Assembly: GCF_007786455.1 (NCBI RefSeq)
Contig: NZ_VNJK01000004.1
Coordinates: forward strand, 186,001-250,000
From: Paenibacillus agilis
Lineage (GTDB): Bacteria > Bacillota > Bacilli > Paenibacillales > Paenibacillaceae
DNA length: 64,000 nt
Direction of reading: 5' to 3'
Shown here: positions 17,591 to 26,598 of the stretch, piece after piece
Layout: each line of letters opens with the position of its first letter
How positions within the stretch are numbered: position 1 is the stretch's first letter
Translations under genes and position numbers: made by a program
Notes under the pieces: generated by a model
Database searches by the model: none
The model's input: the letters and a program-made list of their open reading frames with translations, nothing else
Told to the model about the DNA's origin: nothing

Positions 17591-17650
17591 TTGAGTATCA
17601 AAGCAAGCGTAAGTTGTTGTTCGAGCAGAATGGAAGGCTGCTGCGGATAG
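17591..17650 (+). CDS. possible Cys-rich micro-ORF in the copA leader
   Basis: From TTG 17591 the frame reads 19 residues ending SVSCCSSRMEGCCG then stop, with two Cys pairs. Cys-rich leader peptides that sense copper are known upstream of some copper genes. The start is doubtful: the TTG touches the predicted -10 box, so a normal transcript would begin after it. An internal ATG gives only MEGCCG. Confidence 0.2.
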   Translation: MSIKASVSCCSSRMEGCCG

Positions 17651-17694
17651 CAATTTTTAATTAACATAATCCTATTGAAGCTGGAGGGATAAGT

Positions 17695-20121
17695 ATGTCG
17701 GAGCAATCGGCTAGTTTGAAACAAACTTCGCTGCAAATATCAGGTATGACCTGCGCGGCATGTGCGAACCGAATTGAGAAAGGTTTGAAGAAGTTAGAAG
17801 GCGTCACTGATGCGAATGTAAACTTCGCATTGGAACGCGCCTCTGTGACGTATCAAGCTGATCAAGTACAAATGGAACAGCTGGAAAAGGTAGTTGAGAA
17901 ATTGGGTTTCAAGACGGTAAAAGAAAACGTTGATTTTGCGATTACCGGAATGACTTGTGCGGCTTGTGCCACAAGAATTGAAAAAGGGTTAAGCAAGCTT
18001 CCAGGTGTAACAAGTGCTTCTGTAAATTTCGCTCTGGAGACAGCTCATGTAGAGTTTAACGGTGCAGAAGTAACGGTTGATAACATTCAGGGCAAGGTCA
18101 CGCAACTGGGATACAAAGCACATCGCAAGTCCGATTCAGATACCCAAGAGGGGTATCGTGAGAAGGAAATTAAGACGCAAAAGATTAAATTTATTGTCTC
18201 GGCTATTGTTTCATTCCCGCTATTGTGGGCGATGGTGAGTCACTTTTCCTTTACTTCGTTTATATGGCTCCCAGAAATATTTATGAATCCTTGGTTCCAA
18301 TTCGCTTTGGCGACGCCGGTTCAGTTTATTATCGGTTGGCAGTTCTACGTTGGTGCATATAAAGCGTTGCGCAATAAGAGTGCAAATATGGATGTTCTCG
18401 TTGCATTAGGAACGTCAGCGGCTTATTTCTACAGTTTGTATTTATCATTCGAATGGTCTACGTCCGCTCATCAGGGACACGCACCTGCCCTTTACTATGA
18501 AACAAGTGCTGTATTGATTACGTTGATTATTTTAGGAAAACTGTTTGAAATGGTTGCAAAAGGACGTTCCTCTCAAGCGATTAAAAAGTTGATGGGATTG
18601 CAGTCAAAGACTGCTCTCGTAATAAGAGATGGTCAAGAAATAACGATTCCTACAGATGAAGTTGTTATTGATGATATTGTCGTTGTTAAGCCAGGTGAGA
18701 AAGTAGCTGTCGATGGAGTTGTAGTATCTGGTACTTCATCCATTGATGAGTCGATGCTGACAGGAGAAAGTATTCCGGTTGAGAAAAAAGTCGGTGACGA
18801 GGTTATTGGGGCTACGATTAATAAAAATGGTGTGCTTCGTATTCGTGCAACGAAGGTCGGTAAAGAAACGGCACTTGCTCAAATTATTAAAGTAGTAGAA
18901 GAGGCGCAAGGTTCCAAAGCTCCGATTCAACGTGTGGCGGATCAAATTTCAGGTATTTTTGTTCCGATCGTTGTCGCTATAAGTGTTATTGCTTTTGCGG
19001 TATGGTTTTTCTGGGTTGCGCCGGGTGAATTCAGCACAGCTCTTGAAATTTCAATTGCTATACTCGTTATTGCTTGTCCATGTGCATTAGGTTTGGCAAC
19101 ACCAACTTCTATCATGGCTGGCTCAGGACGTGCTGCAGAATTAGGTATTTTGTTCAAAGGCGGCGAACACTTAGAGTCTACACACCGTATTGAGACAGTT
19201 GTTCTTGATAAAACAGGTACAGTTACAAAAGGTCAACCGGAGTTGACAGACGTTGTTACAGCAAATGTAGATGAGGCATCGTTCTTACGCTGGGTAGGTT
19301 CAGCTGAAAAGAACTCAGAGCATCCGTTGGCAGAAGCGATCGTAGCAGGTATTGCGGCAAAAGGAATTGAGATGCCAGCATCTGAGCAGTTCGAAGCGAT
19401 CCCAGGCTATGGTATCCGTGCTGTAGTGGAAGGTCGTGAAGTATTGGTTGGTACTCGCAAGCTTATGGCGAAGTATAATATCGCTTGCGAGCAAGCATTT
19501 GAACAGATGCAGCAGCTTGAAGATACAGGGAAAACGGCGATGCTTGCAGCTATTGATGGCCAATTTGCTGGTCTAGTAGCTGTAGCAGATACGATTAAAG
19601 AAACATCACAAGCGGCGATTGCACGTCTGAAGCAGCTTGGTCTTGAAGTGATTATGATGACGGGTGACAATGAACGTACAGCGAGAGCGATTGCGAAGCA
19701 AGCAGGTATTGATCATGTGCTTGCTGAGGTTCTTCCTGAAGGTAAAGCTGCCGAAATTAAGAAGCTGCAAGCACAGGGCAAAAAAGTTGCTATGGTTGGC
19801 GACGGTATCAATGACGCACCAGCGCTGGCAACTGCCGATATCGGAATGGCGATTGGTACAGGGACAGATGTGGCGATGGAGGCTGCTGACGTAACGCTTA
19901 TGCGCGGCGACTTGAGCAGCATTCCAGATGCAATCGCGATGAGCCGTAAGACGATGCGCAATATTCGTCAGAACTTGTTCTGGGCGTTAGCCTACAATTC
20001 ACTGGGTATCCCAATTGCGGCTATCGGCTTATTGGCGCCATGGTTGGCGGGTGCGGCAATGGCATTAAGCTCTGTATCTGTAGTTCTAAATGCACTTCGC
20101 TTGCAGCGGGTGAAGCTATAA
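17695..20121 (+). CDS. copA: CopA copper-exporting P1B-type ATPase
   Basis: 808 residues. Two N-terminal heavy-metal-associated domains, each with GMTCAACA (metal-binding CxxC, residues ~20 and ~85). Membrane spans follow, then TGES, the intramembrane CPC motif ([11 protein letters not shown]), DKTGT phosphorylation site, the HP pair ([10 protein letters not shown]) and [10 protein letters not shown]. It exports cytoplasmic Cu(I). GGAGGGAT precedes the ATG. No copZ chaperone or csoR repressor is adjacent. Length and domains are standard for Bacillales CopA. Confidence 0.96.
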   Translation: MSEQSASLKQTSLQISGMTCAACANRIEKGLKKLEGVTDANVNFALERASVTYQADQVQMEQLEKVVEKLGFKTVKENVDFAITGMTCAACATRIEKGLSKLPGVTSASVNFALETAHVEFNGAEVTVDNIQGKVTQLGYKAHRKSDSDTQEGYREKEIKTQKIKFIVSAIVSFPLLWAMVSHFSFTSFIWLPEIFMNPWFQFALATPVQFIIGWQFYVGAYKALRNKSANMDVLVALGTSAAYFYSLYLSFEWSTSAHQGHAPALYYETSAVLITLIILGKLFEMVAKGRSSQAIKKLMGLQSKTALVIRDGQEITIPTDEVVIDDIVVVKPGEKVAVDGVVVSGTSSIDESMLTGESIPVEKKVGDEVIGATINKNGVLRIRATKVGKETALAQIIKVVEEAQGSKAPIQRVADQISGIFVPIVVAISVIAFAVWFFWVAPGEFSTALEISIAILVIACPCALGLATPTSIMAGSGRAAELGILFKGGEHLESTHRIETVVLDKTGTVTKGQPELTDVVTANVDEASFLRWVGSAEKNSEHPLAEAIVAGIAAKGIEMPASEQFEAIPGYGIRAVVEGREVLVGTRKLMAKYNIACEQAFEQMQQLEDTGKTAMLAAIDGQFAGLVAVADTIKETSQAAIARLKQLGLEVIMMTGDNERTARAIAKQAGIDHVLAEVLPEGKAAEIKKLQAQGKKVAMVGDGINDAPALATADIGMAIGTGTDVAMEAADVTLMRGDLSSIPDAIAMSRKTMRNIRQNLFWALAYNSLGIPIAAIGLLAPWLAGAAMALSSVSVVLNALRLQRVKL

Positions 20122-20302
20122 TATAGCGATAACGATGATATCGAGTGTGAACATTCGTTTGTTCGTTGATTAGTATCCTAACGGTAAAGGTACTGCCTCC
20201 AAGATGGATTTCATTACTTTTCATTACTCGCCAGCTGATAAAAATAGCTCCAACTATATATACTAAGGCGGAATACGAACTACAAATAGGAGGCAGTAAC
20301 CG

Positions 20303-20617
20303 ATGATTCTTTCAACGACTTCATCGATTCAAGGCAAGGAGATTGTCCAGTACACAGGCATTGTAAATGGTGAAGCGATTATGGGTGCTAATGTGGTAAG
20401 GGATATTTTTGCTTCGGTCAGAGATATTGTAGGTGGCCGTTCAGGTGCCTATGAGAGCAAGCTTAAAGAGGCACGTGATATCGCGCTTACAGAAATGAAA
20501 CATCAAGCTGGGACGCGCGGTGCAAATGCGATAGTCGGTATTGATATTGATTATGAAGTGATACGTGACGGCATGCTTATGGTGGCGGCTAGCGGAACGG
20601 CTGTCGTTATCAGATAA
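20303..20617 (+). CDS. UPF0145 / YbjQ-family protein
   Basis: 104 residues, with GGAGGCAG upstream. It matches the UPF0145 pattern: [46 protein letters not shown], then [15 protein letters not shown] as ([17 protein letters not shown]). The family forms pentameric rings and its function is unsettled; 'heavy-metal binding' appears in some names without strong proof. It lies 181 bp after copA and may have its own promoter. Confidence 0.92.
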   Translation: MILSTTSSIQGKEIVQYTGIVNGEAIMGANVVRDIFASVRDIVGGRSGAYESKLKEARDIALTEMKHQAGTRGANAIVGIDIDYEVIRDGMLMVAASGTAVVIR

Positions 20618-20647
20618 AAGGTAGACAATCGTATTAAAGAAAATGGA

Positions 20648-20693
20648 GAAGTACCGTCCGCCTACAGGAGGCATTGGACGGTACTTCTTTTTT
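20648..20693 (+). terminator. strong intrinsic terminator after UPF0145 gene
   Basis: GAAGTACCGTCC pairs perfectly with GGACGGTACTTC, with an inner GCCT/AGGC arm, followed by six T. A second hairpin with T tail (CGGGAGAAG 20703-20711 with CTTCTCCCG 20744-20752) follows. Confidence 0.9.
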
Positions 20694-20738
20694 ATGATGA
20701 GCCGGGAGAAGCAGCACCGTATGACCGTACCTCGCCGT

Positions 20739-20924
20739 CTATCCTTCTCCCGTTTGTTTTTTGTACTGCTCCAAGACAGGAGCAATTACATCAAGATCAG
20801 GGATGGAATAATGCTTCGGCAGCCAGTGATATACTTCGTTCCATATGGAATCTTCGACAAGCAGCTCGGGAACCGATGACGTGGTCAAAAATAAATTGCT
20901 GTACAGTTGGCCAGGCACTCGCAT
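20739..20924 (-). CDS. small unknown protein, 61 aa
   Basis: Reverse-strand ATG with AAAGGTGG about eight bases upstream. The sequence MRVPGQLYSNLFLTTSSVPE continues into a mixed acidic/aromatic region (SIWNEVYHWLPKHY) and is not recognised. It is soluble-looking, with no Cys and no membrane helix. It lies just downstream of the minus-strand glycosyltransferase gene (70 bp) and may be co-transcribed. Confidence 0.55.
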   Translation of the reverse strand: MRVPGQLYSNLFLTTSSVPELLVEDSIWNEVYHWLPKHYSIPDLDVIAPVLEQYKKQTGEG

Positions 20925-20993
20925 CGTTGCACCACCTTTTGTTAAATCGCAGCTTTATAAGCAGAATTGCAGAATAGTAGTATTGTAGAATTA

Positions 20994-22199
20994 CTATACT
21001 GGCTTACCAGTAACACGTTGATATAAGTGAAACATATCTTGATTGTAACGTGCCAAAGACCAATGATGCATACCGACATGTTGAGCATGCTGTCCCATTT
21101 GAATTCTTTGAGTATCATACTGCAGTAAATGGTGCAAATGACGAAATAAGGAATCACTATCGTTAACAGGAACTACAACTCCTGTTGACCCATGCTGAAT
21201 CATCTCAGGCAACCCGCTCGCTGAAGAGACGACGACAGCACAGCCAGCGACTTGCGCTTCAATAACAGAGAGCGGTTGATTATCTTGCAAACTAGGCTGT
21301 ACATAGATATCAGTGAGCGCCATGAAGCGAGGTACGTCAGAGCGAGCTCCCCAAAATACAACATCTGAACCTAGTCCGAGCGATTCGGCTTGCTGAATAT
21401 ACTCACTTTTGTTATCACCTTCGCCAATAAGCCAACATACCCAATCCTGTCTTATTTGTTTTAAGGCGGACAAGGCTTTGAGCAATACTTGAATACCTTT
21501 GAGGTGGACGAAGCGACCTGCGTAGGTAATGACTTTTTTATAAGGAGGTACAACAGCTTCATTAGGTACATGCATCTGAGCGTGGAAACGGGCTGTATCA
21601 ATTCCGTATGGAAATACACTTACGTGTGTATCTGGTACTCGGTAATCTTGGCCTAGTACTTGCTTCAGCCAGTTGGAGGCGGCCAACGCGTGATTGGCTG
21701 ATAGAATGCCTCTCTTTTCTAGGGAGGAATAGTAAGTATAGAGCAGATCATAATTGCTGCTCGGCAAAGCATGTGAGTCGATAAGCAGCTTAATTTCGCC
21801 AAGCAGTGATCCGTGCGGATTAACTAAGAGCGGGACATGAGGGGGCTTCACCCGAGCGATGGAGCGGGCAGAAATAGCGTCATGCGTATGGATGAGGTCG
21901 TATTGGCCTAAGTTTAATGTTGATGCAGTGAGCTCCATAATTAAACGATCCACTTCTGTATGATAGACGACAGCATTGGCACTGAGGGGAGTATGATTCA
22001 AATGGGTTTCGATTAACGGTGAATAATGGGATTTGATGAAGCGGCGCTGCTGATTGACGAGATGATAGTAATGAACATTGTTGCCGAATATGTCTACCTC
22101 ATGCCCTCTAGCCCGAAGATCATGTGCTAGACGTTCCATTAGGGGCCATACACCGCCGAGATGGGGAATTTCCCAATACGTTGCTAGCAGTATTTTCAT
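20994..22199 (-). CDS. GT4-family glycosyltransferase
   Basis: 401 residues from the reverse ATG at 22199, which has AGGGGGG at good spacing; an in-frame codon at 22220 lacks this. N-terminal half MKILLATYWEIPHLGGVWPLMERLA, with HTHDAISARSIA. C-terminal half KVITYAGRFVHLKGIQVLLKAL and the donor loop YVQPSLQDNQPLSVIEAQVAGCAVVVSSASGLPEMI. The motif after YVQPSLQDNQP is typical GT4 (E-x7-E-like). Soluble enzyme, probably working on the same surface glycans as its neighbours. Confidence 0.87.
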   Translation of the reverse strand: MKILLATYWEIPHLGGVWPLMERLAHDLRARGHEVDIFGNNVHYYHLVNQQRRFIKSHYSPLIETHLNHTPLSANAVVYHTEVDRLIMELTASTLNLGQYDLIHTHDAISARSIARVKPPHVPLLVNPHGSLLGEIKLLIDSHALPSSNYDLLYTYYSSLEKRGILSANHALAASNWLKQVLGQDYRVPDTHVSVFPYGIDTARFHAQMHVPNEAVVPPYKKVITYAGRFVHLKGIQVLLKALSALKQIRQDWVCWLIGEGDNKSEYIQQAESLGLGSDVVFWGARSDVPRFMALTDIYVQPSLQDNQPLSVIEAQVAGCAVVVSSASGLPEMIQHGSTGVVVPVNDSDSLFRHLHHLLQYDTQRIQMGQHAQHVGMHHWSLARYNQDMFHLYQRVTGKPV

Positions 22200-22338
22200 T
22201 CGCAACCCCCCTGCTGTCATAGTTAGATGCTCTAATATATGGGGAGCAGATCAAATTTGTATAGGCAGTCCTCCTAGAGCAGCTGTGAAATGGACGGAAG
22301 ATGAAAAGGGAGTGCGTTGCCAATCGGTTCCTACTAGC

Positions 22339-22356
22339 ATATCGTAATCACGATAT
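22339..22356. promoter_or_regulatory. 7-4-7 inverted repeat in a divergent intergenic region
   Basis: ATATCGT - AATC - ACGATAT is a perfect 7 bp inverted repeat between a minus-strand glycosyltransferase and a plus-strand unknown gene. The left arm overlaps CATATCGTA (22338), which fits the sigma-K -10 box CATAnnnTA, but no AC lies at the -35 position. Candidate operator. Confidence 0.4.
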
Positions 22357-22393
22357 CGCTAATGCAAGCTGAAAATAGCGAGGAGAAGATACT

Positions 22394-22750
22394 ATGAGCG
22401 TATATTACTCGCAACAAATTGATAATGTGGAACGGAACGGAAAAGCCCCCTATGACAAAATTACCTTGTTAGTCCGAAATCAGTGTCCACAGCAATCCAA
22501 CTTGCTTGTCAGGCTAACGGCCAACGATGCCGTGTTTGCTCAGCATCTTCATCGGCTAATGCCGACCGGTGTACCCAACGCTGAAGTGCAGTTATCTGAT
22601 ATTCGGCTTATAGGTGGGAAAATTGTTGTCCAGCTCTTCACGACGATATCAGGTCGTCATCCATTAGATGTTATTCTTCGCGTGTACAACCGTAGAGGAC
22701 ACATTATTCATGAATGGGGCATGTTGTCATTTACAGAGATTACGGGCTGA
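22394..22750 (+). CDS. unknown protein, 118 aa
   Basis: ATG after AGGAGAAG. The protein (MSVYYSQQIDNVERNGKAPY...) has alternating beta-like segments (DKITLLVRNQ, NLLVRLTAN, GKIVVQLFTTISG, VILRVYNRRGHIIHEW) and no signal peptide or membrane span. Not recognised. It sits between glycosyltransferases and 78 bp ahead of a nucleotide-sugar epimerase, so a structural or accessory role in glycan or spore surface assembly is possible. Confidence 0.65.
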   Translation: MSVYYSQQIDNVERNGKAPYDKITLLVRNQCPQQSNLLVRLTANDAVFAQHLHRLMPTGVPNAEVQLSDIRLIGGKIVVQLFTTISGRHPLDVILRVYNRRGHIIHEWGMLSFTEITG

Positions 22751-22828
22751 TAGGGGACTTTACTTTGGAACTGGAACAGCGAGTTGAGGAGCAGCTCGTG
22801 CATCGCTCATAGGAAGGAGAGTGGCGTG

Positions 22829-23767
22829 ATGCGTATTATTGTTACAGGAGGGGCCGGATTTATCGGATCTCACGTTGTGGAAGATTTGATATCGAATGGC
22901 CATGAAGTACATGTGCTAGACAATTTTAGTACGGGCAGTCGCAGTTGGATTCATCCTTCAGCCATTACGCATGTCGGTGACATTCGCCGACGTGCTATAG
23001 TGTCGCTCATTCAGTCGTTACAGCCCGATGTGATTGTACATTTAGCAGCCCAAGCCGATGTGAAGAAGTCACAGGAAGATCCCTATGACGATTTAGCTGT
23101 AAATGCAAGCGGTACGATTCGATTGCTGCAAGCGTGCGCCTCAATACCTAAAACCCACTTTATTTTTGCTTCCACTTCTGCTGTGTATGGCGATCAGTCT
23201 CATACAACGATCAGCGAAAGTGATTCCCTCCATCCAAGTTCATGCTATGGATTATCCAAATGGACTGCTGAGCAGTACATTCGCTTATTTTCACAGCAAT
23301 ACGAGCTTCGAACTTCCATCCTTCGATTTGCAAACGTATACGGACCTCGACAAACACCGAAAGGTGAAGGCGGAGTCATCGCTTTGTTCACCGATCGTAT
23401 TTTGCACAATAAACCGCTCCTTATTCATGGAGATGGTGAGCAAACAAGGGATTTTATTTATGTAAAAGATGTATCAGGTGCTATCCAATCCGTTGCTGCT
23501 CATCACTTGTATGATACATTCAATGTTAGTACAGGAAAGTCTGTTTCCATTAACGAGCTAAGCCTTATATATGAACAGTTGTCAGGTAGAAACATTCAAC
23601 GGCAACGGGGGATGAAGCGAATTGGTGACATTCGGCATAGTTGCCTAAGTGCGGATAAGCTTCAGCATCAATCTTCTTGGCGGCCTAGCTATCCCTTACA
23701 TCAAGGACTGGCATTAACATGGCAATATGCTGCAGCAGTTCAGTCTGGCCAGAAGTCGAGTATATAA
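22829..23767 (+). CDS. NAD-dependent nucleotide-sugar epimerase (GalE-like extended SDR)
   Basis: 312 residues from the ATG at 22829, which follows AAGGAGAG; earlier in-frame codons lack a site. Motifs are TGGAGFIGSHVVEDL, VLDNFSTGS, HLAAQADVKKSQEDPYDDLAVNASGTIRLL and the catalytic STSAVYGD...YGLSKWTAEQY (YxxxK). NVYGPRQTPKGEGGVIALF and DGEQTRDFIYVKDV are typical of UDP-glucose/UDP-GlcNAc 4-epimerases. The exact substrate is unknown. Confidence 0.87.
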   Translation: MRIIVTGGAGFIGSHVVEDLISNGHEVHVLDNFSTGSRSWIHPSAITHVGDIRRRAIVSLIQSLQPDVIVHLAAQADVKKSQEDPYDDLAVNASGTIRLLQACASIPKTHFIFASTSAVYGDQSHTTISESDSLHPSSCYGLSKWTAEQYIRLFSQQYELRTSILRFANVYGPRQTPKGEGGVIALFTDRILHNKPLLIHGDGEQTRDFIYVKDVSGAIQSVAAHHLYDTFNVSTGKSVSINELSLIYEQLSGRNIQRQRGMKRIGDIRHSCLSADKLQHQSSWRPSYPLHQGLALTWQYAAAVQSGQKSSI

Positions 23768-23771
23768 CAAA

Positions 23772-23818
23772 AAAACATCCAATCCTATTGTTGAAAAGTA
23801 CTTAGGATTGGATGTTTT
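23772..23818. terminator. bidirectional terminator between convergent genes
   Basis: AAAACATCCAATCCT pairs with AGGATTGGATGTTTT. A-rich and T-rich flanks suit termination from both sides. Confidence 0.88.
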
Positions 23819-23819
23819 C

Positions 23820-24908
23820 TTATTTACGCTTGTTGTGAGTAAGAACGAGTACGTGGTTCACCATATTAAGAAAGTCCGTCTGATATTTGCTTGGTGAAAA
23901 ATGATTTTTAATATGGAAGAGTCCTTGTTCACGTATAGAGGCACGTAAAGCTTGATCTGAAATGAGCGAGCGACCTTCTTGGACAGCCTGTTCAATGTTG
24001 CCAAAAGGATAAAATTTTCCGGTTACATTATGAGTAATAAATGCACGGACTCCATCTGAATCCGTACTTAGAACAGGGCAACGGCAGCACATTGCTTCGG
24101 CAACCGCATAGCCGAACCCCTCGGCTTGGGACGTAGAGAGCAGGAATCCGCCTGAGTCACCGATCATCGAGTAGTAATCCGCCATATGAGCATGAGGCAC
24201 ACGATCACGAATCGTCAAAATATGCTGCAAGTTCAGCTTTTGGATGAAAGGCTCGAATTGCTGACGATCTTCTTCCACATATATCGTCGAATCGTAAAAC
24301 ATCCATAAACGGACATTGGGCATATAGTAGTGCATCCAATAGCCAATTTCTAAAAAGTGCTTCCAGTTCTTATTGGATTCTAATCTTCCTACCCAAGCAA
24401 CTATAGGGGTAGATACAGGTGGATTGTATTTATAATGCATCGTATCTGTGTTCACTACATTAGGAAAAGAGTATTGTGGGAGCCATGGACAATATTTACG
24501 AAACAATTGGACAAGATGGGCTGTCTTAGGGAGATGAACGCCAGATGCATGTTGTCTTAAGTACGGGACAGCTTCCTGTACGGTTCGTTCCGCAAGGCTA
24601 ATATGCCCAAGACCCTGTGCTTCAAACAGAATAGGACCTCTGTAACCTAGCCTGCGAAGTCGCTCCAGCATTAAATAGTCTGAGGAAACGATAACAAGTT
24701 GGTAACGGTTAGTGCGAATAAGTTGTGCAATATCTTCATCAAACGATGTCGTATACATTGGAATCGAGGTCGGATTGTGGATGACACTTCCTGGATTCGT
24801 ATACAGGAGATGGCCTTCGATACCTACATGTTTGAGTACGTGACAGCGTTGGCGATTTAACGTATCAATTCCTCCGCTTGGTACGTAGAACGTGAACAGG
24901 ATTTTCAA
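23820..24908 (-). CDS. GT4-like glycosyltransferase (TTG start)
   Basis: 362 residues. The start is a reverse TTG with GGAGGCGGG upstream; no ATG fits. N-terminal MKILFTFYVPSGGIDTLNRQR, middle FEAQGLGHISLAERTVQEAVPYLR, C-terminal TPIVAWVGRLESNKNWKHFLEIG and the donor loop STSQAEGFGYAVAEAMCCRCPVLSTDSDGVRAFI. This is a complete GT-B enzyme without a membrane anchor. Probable part of the same surface-glycan set; the acceptor is unknown. Confidence 0.85.
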   Translation of the reverse strand: MKILFTFYVPSGGIDTLNRQRCHVLKHVGIEGHLLYTNPGSVIHNPTSIPMYTTSFDEDIAQLIRTNRYQLVIVSSDYLMLERLRRLGYRGPILFEAQGLGHISLAERTVQEAVPYLRQHASGVHLPKTAHLVQLFRKYCPWLPQYSFPNVVNTDTMHYKYNPPVSTPIVAWVGRLESNKNWKHFLEIGYWMHYYMPNVRLWMFYDSTIYVEEDRQQFEPFIQKLNLQHILTIRDRVPHAHMADYYSMIGDSGGFLLSTSQAEGFGYAVAEAMCCRCPVLSTDSDGVRAFITHNVTGKFYPFGNIEQAVQEGRSLISDQALRASIREQGLFHIKNHFSPSKYQTDFLNMVNHVLVLTHNKRK

Positions 24909-24910
24909 TC

Positions 24911-25084
24911 TTACCCGCCTCCAACGATGTGGCGTAAATACCTTTGAATGCTTGTTAGCATTGTATGAGCTTGAACCGACTCCGGTGTGGGCAAGTTGTC
25001 TTGCTTCACAATCCGTTTAGAAGCGGCTGTATGGCAGCATTGGACATGCTTTCCTACAGGGGAATGCCAACTTTTTATTAGCAT
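24911..25084 (-). CDS. doubtful small ORF upstream of the minus-strand GT4
   Basis: 57 residues from a reverse ATG (longer with a TTG at 25132). It contains WHSPVGKHVQCCHTAASKR and ends 2 bp before the TTG-started glycosyltransferase, whose ribosome binding site lies in its last codons. No good ribosome binding site is seen. It may be real and translationally coupled, or simply leader sequence. Confidence 0.3.
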   Translation of the reverse strand: MLIKSWHSPVGKHVQCCHTAASKRIVKQDNLPTPESVQAHTMLTSIQRYLRHIVGGG

Positions 25085-25165
25085 TTGCAGAGTGCTTGAT
25101 GAGCATGATAACAGATGGCGGCATCTTATCAATACTCATCACCCATCATAAGGAGGATTACGTTC

Positions 25166-25888
25166 ATGCGTATGAAGACAGCGCTTCTGACATTGACAGC
25201 AGCAATAGTCATGATGACAGGTTTGACGGGATGTTACAATAACGGGACAACTACAAAAGGTGCGCACCCGAATACGACTCATAACTATTCGAACGGTATG
25301 GCTCCTTACGGTACACCTAGCACAAATGGATATGGCTATCCAAATGGCTACGGGACTCCGTATTCAACAGACGGAAGATATTCTCATCACTACAACCGTG
25401 ATGGCATGAGCGGTTATGGCTATAATGGCTACAGCAACAACTACAACAATGGCTATAGCAATGGATATCGCGGTTACGGCACAAATCGCATGCATTCGGG
25501 CCGTAATGCTACTATGAGCCAAAAAGCAGCTGATAAAGTGGCTTCTATTCCCGGTGTTCATCGCGCATATGTTGTAGAAAGCAACAACAATGCTTATGTT
25601 GCCGTAACTACCACTTCTATGCATGGGAAGGGTGGGGTCAACAAAGCAAATACAGGCAATCATCAGACTTTGTCTCAAGATATGAAGACGAAGATTGCGA
25701 AGGCAGTCAAGCAAGTGTCGCCAAACTGCCAAAACGTGTATGTATCTGAAAATCCTGATTTTGTAAACCGCATGTCTCAATATTCAAATCATGTAAGAGC
25801 GGGTCATCCATTCGAAGGATTTGCAGTTGAGTTTAATGAGATGACTAGACGGGTATTCCCTACAAATGCAGGGCATGCTGTAAAATAA
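25166..25888 (+). CDS. YhcN/YlaJ-family sporulation lipoprotein
   Basis: 240 residues from ATG 25166 with AAGGAGGA upstream. Lipoprotein signal peptide with lipobox L-T-G-C (residue ~24). A low-complexity Tyr/Asn/Gly-rich linker follows (~residues 30-115), then the conserved YhcN/YlaJ part: ADKVASIPGVHRAYVVESNNNAYVAV, AVKQVSPNCQNVYVSENPDFVNRM and a final helix. Members are found in spore or forespore membranes of Bacillales. The low-complexity linker is unusually long. GerE follows 225 bp later. Confidence 0.85.
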   Translation: MRMKTALLTLTAAIVMMTGLTGCYNNGTTTKGAHPNTTHNYSNGMAPYGTPSTNGYGYPNGYGTPYSTDGRYSHHYNRDGMSGYGYNGYSNNYNNGYSNGYRGYGTNRMHSGRNATMSQKAADKVASIPGVHRAYVVESNNNAYVAVTTTSMHGKGGVNKANTGNHQTLSQDMKTKIAKAVKQVSPNCQNVYVSENPDFVNRMSQYSNHVRAGHPFEGFAVEFNEMTRRVFPTNAGHAVK

Positions 25889-26021
25889 CGTATTAATTAT
25901 GTATCAATAACGGATAATATTTGTTCAAAATAATGGGCTGCTATCGGATCGTCAATATGAAGGGTACAAGGTGCTCTTCTGCTGGCGGATAAGATTTCAG
26001 CCCATTTTTTCTGTGCATCGC

Positions 26022-26049
26022 ACCAAGTGTAAGTGCCCTTCATACTATA
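26022..26049 (+). promoter_or_regulatory. sigma-K promoter of gerE
   Basis: CATACTATA at 26041-26049 matches the sigma-K -10 consensus CATAnnnTA exactly, and AC at 26022 lies 17 bp upstream as the consensus requires. It is 63 bp from the gerE start. In Bacillus subtilis gerE is transcribed by sigma-K. Confidence 0.75.
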
Positions 26050-26112
26050 ACTTTGACTGTATCCCTTAACCTTGTTAAATCTACACAAAACTCGGGCAAG
26101 GAGGGGTGACAC

Positions 26113-26337
26113 TTGAAGGGCAGCGATCACAAGAGCAAATTCCTTTTAACCAACCGTGAACGTGAAGTCTTTGAATTGCTCGTACAAGACAAAACGACCC
26201 GCGATATCGCGCAGCAGTTATTCATCAGCGAGAAGACGGTTCGAAACCACATCTCGAATGTGATGCAGAAACTAAATGTAAAAGGTCGTTCACAAGCGGT
26301 TGTCCAGCTTATCAAGCTTGGGGAGTTAAAAATCTGA
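26113..26337 (+). CDS. gerE: GerE, late mother-cell transcription regulator
   Basis: 74 residues, TTG start with AAGGAGGGG upstream. Nearly the whole protein is one LuxR-type helix-turn-helix: LLTNREREVFELLVQDKTTR, then DIAQQLFISEKTVRNHISNV and MQKLNVKGRSQAVVQL. Size and sequence correspond closely to Bacillus subtilis GerE, which controls spore coat genes with sigma-K. Likely targets in this window include the glycan and cge-like genes (inference). Confidence 0.95.
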   Translation: MKGSDHKSKFLLTNREREVFELLVQDKTTRDIAQQLFISEKTVRNHISNVMQKLNVKGRSQAVVQLIKLGELKI

Positions 26338-26457
26338 TAGCAGTTCACGCCCTTATCGTTTAACCTTTGTAATCTTGCCTTTACTGTCACTACGGTAAGC
26401 AGGAATAAAAGGTTATGGGATGAGCAAGTTCAAGCAGCTTGCATCAGATATGTTTGA

Positions 26458-26507
26458 GCGTCCGACACAGTGCTTTCACGGGCACTGGCAGGGACGCTTT
26501 ATTTTTT
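26458..26507 (+). terminator. terminator downstream of gerE
   Basis: GCGTCC pairs with GGACGC and the inner CAGTGC with GCACTG, followed by TTTATTTTTT. It is 120 bp after gerE; a weaker hairpin (TAACCTTT..AAAGGTTA) lies between. Bases 26535-26567 form a second perfect hairpin (AGTGA-TACCTAA / TTAGGTA-TCACT), probably terminating the next minus-strand gene. Confidence 0.75.
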
Positions 26508-26598
26508 GCAAAGAACTACTTATACGACGAAGAAGAGTGACTACCTAATTCATTTAGGTAATCACTCTAGATTTAAAACGGATATTAAAATTTAAAAT

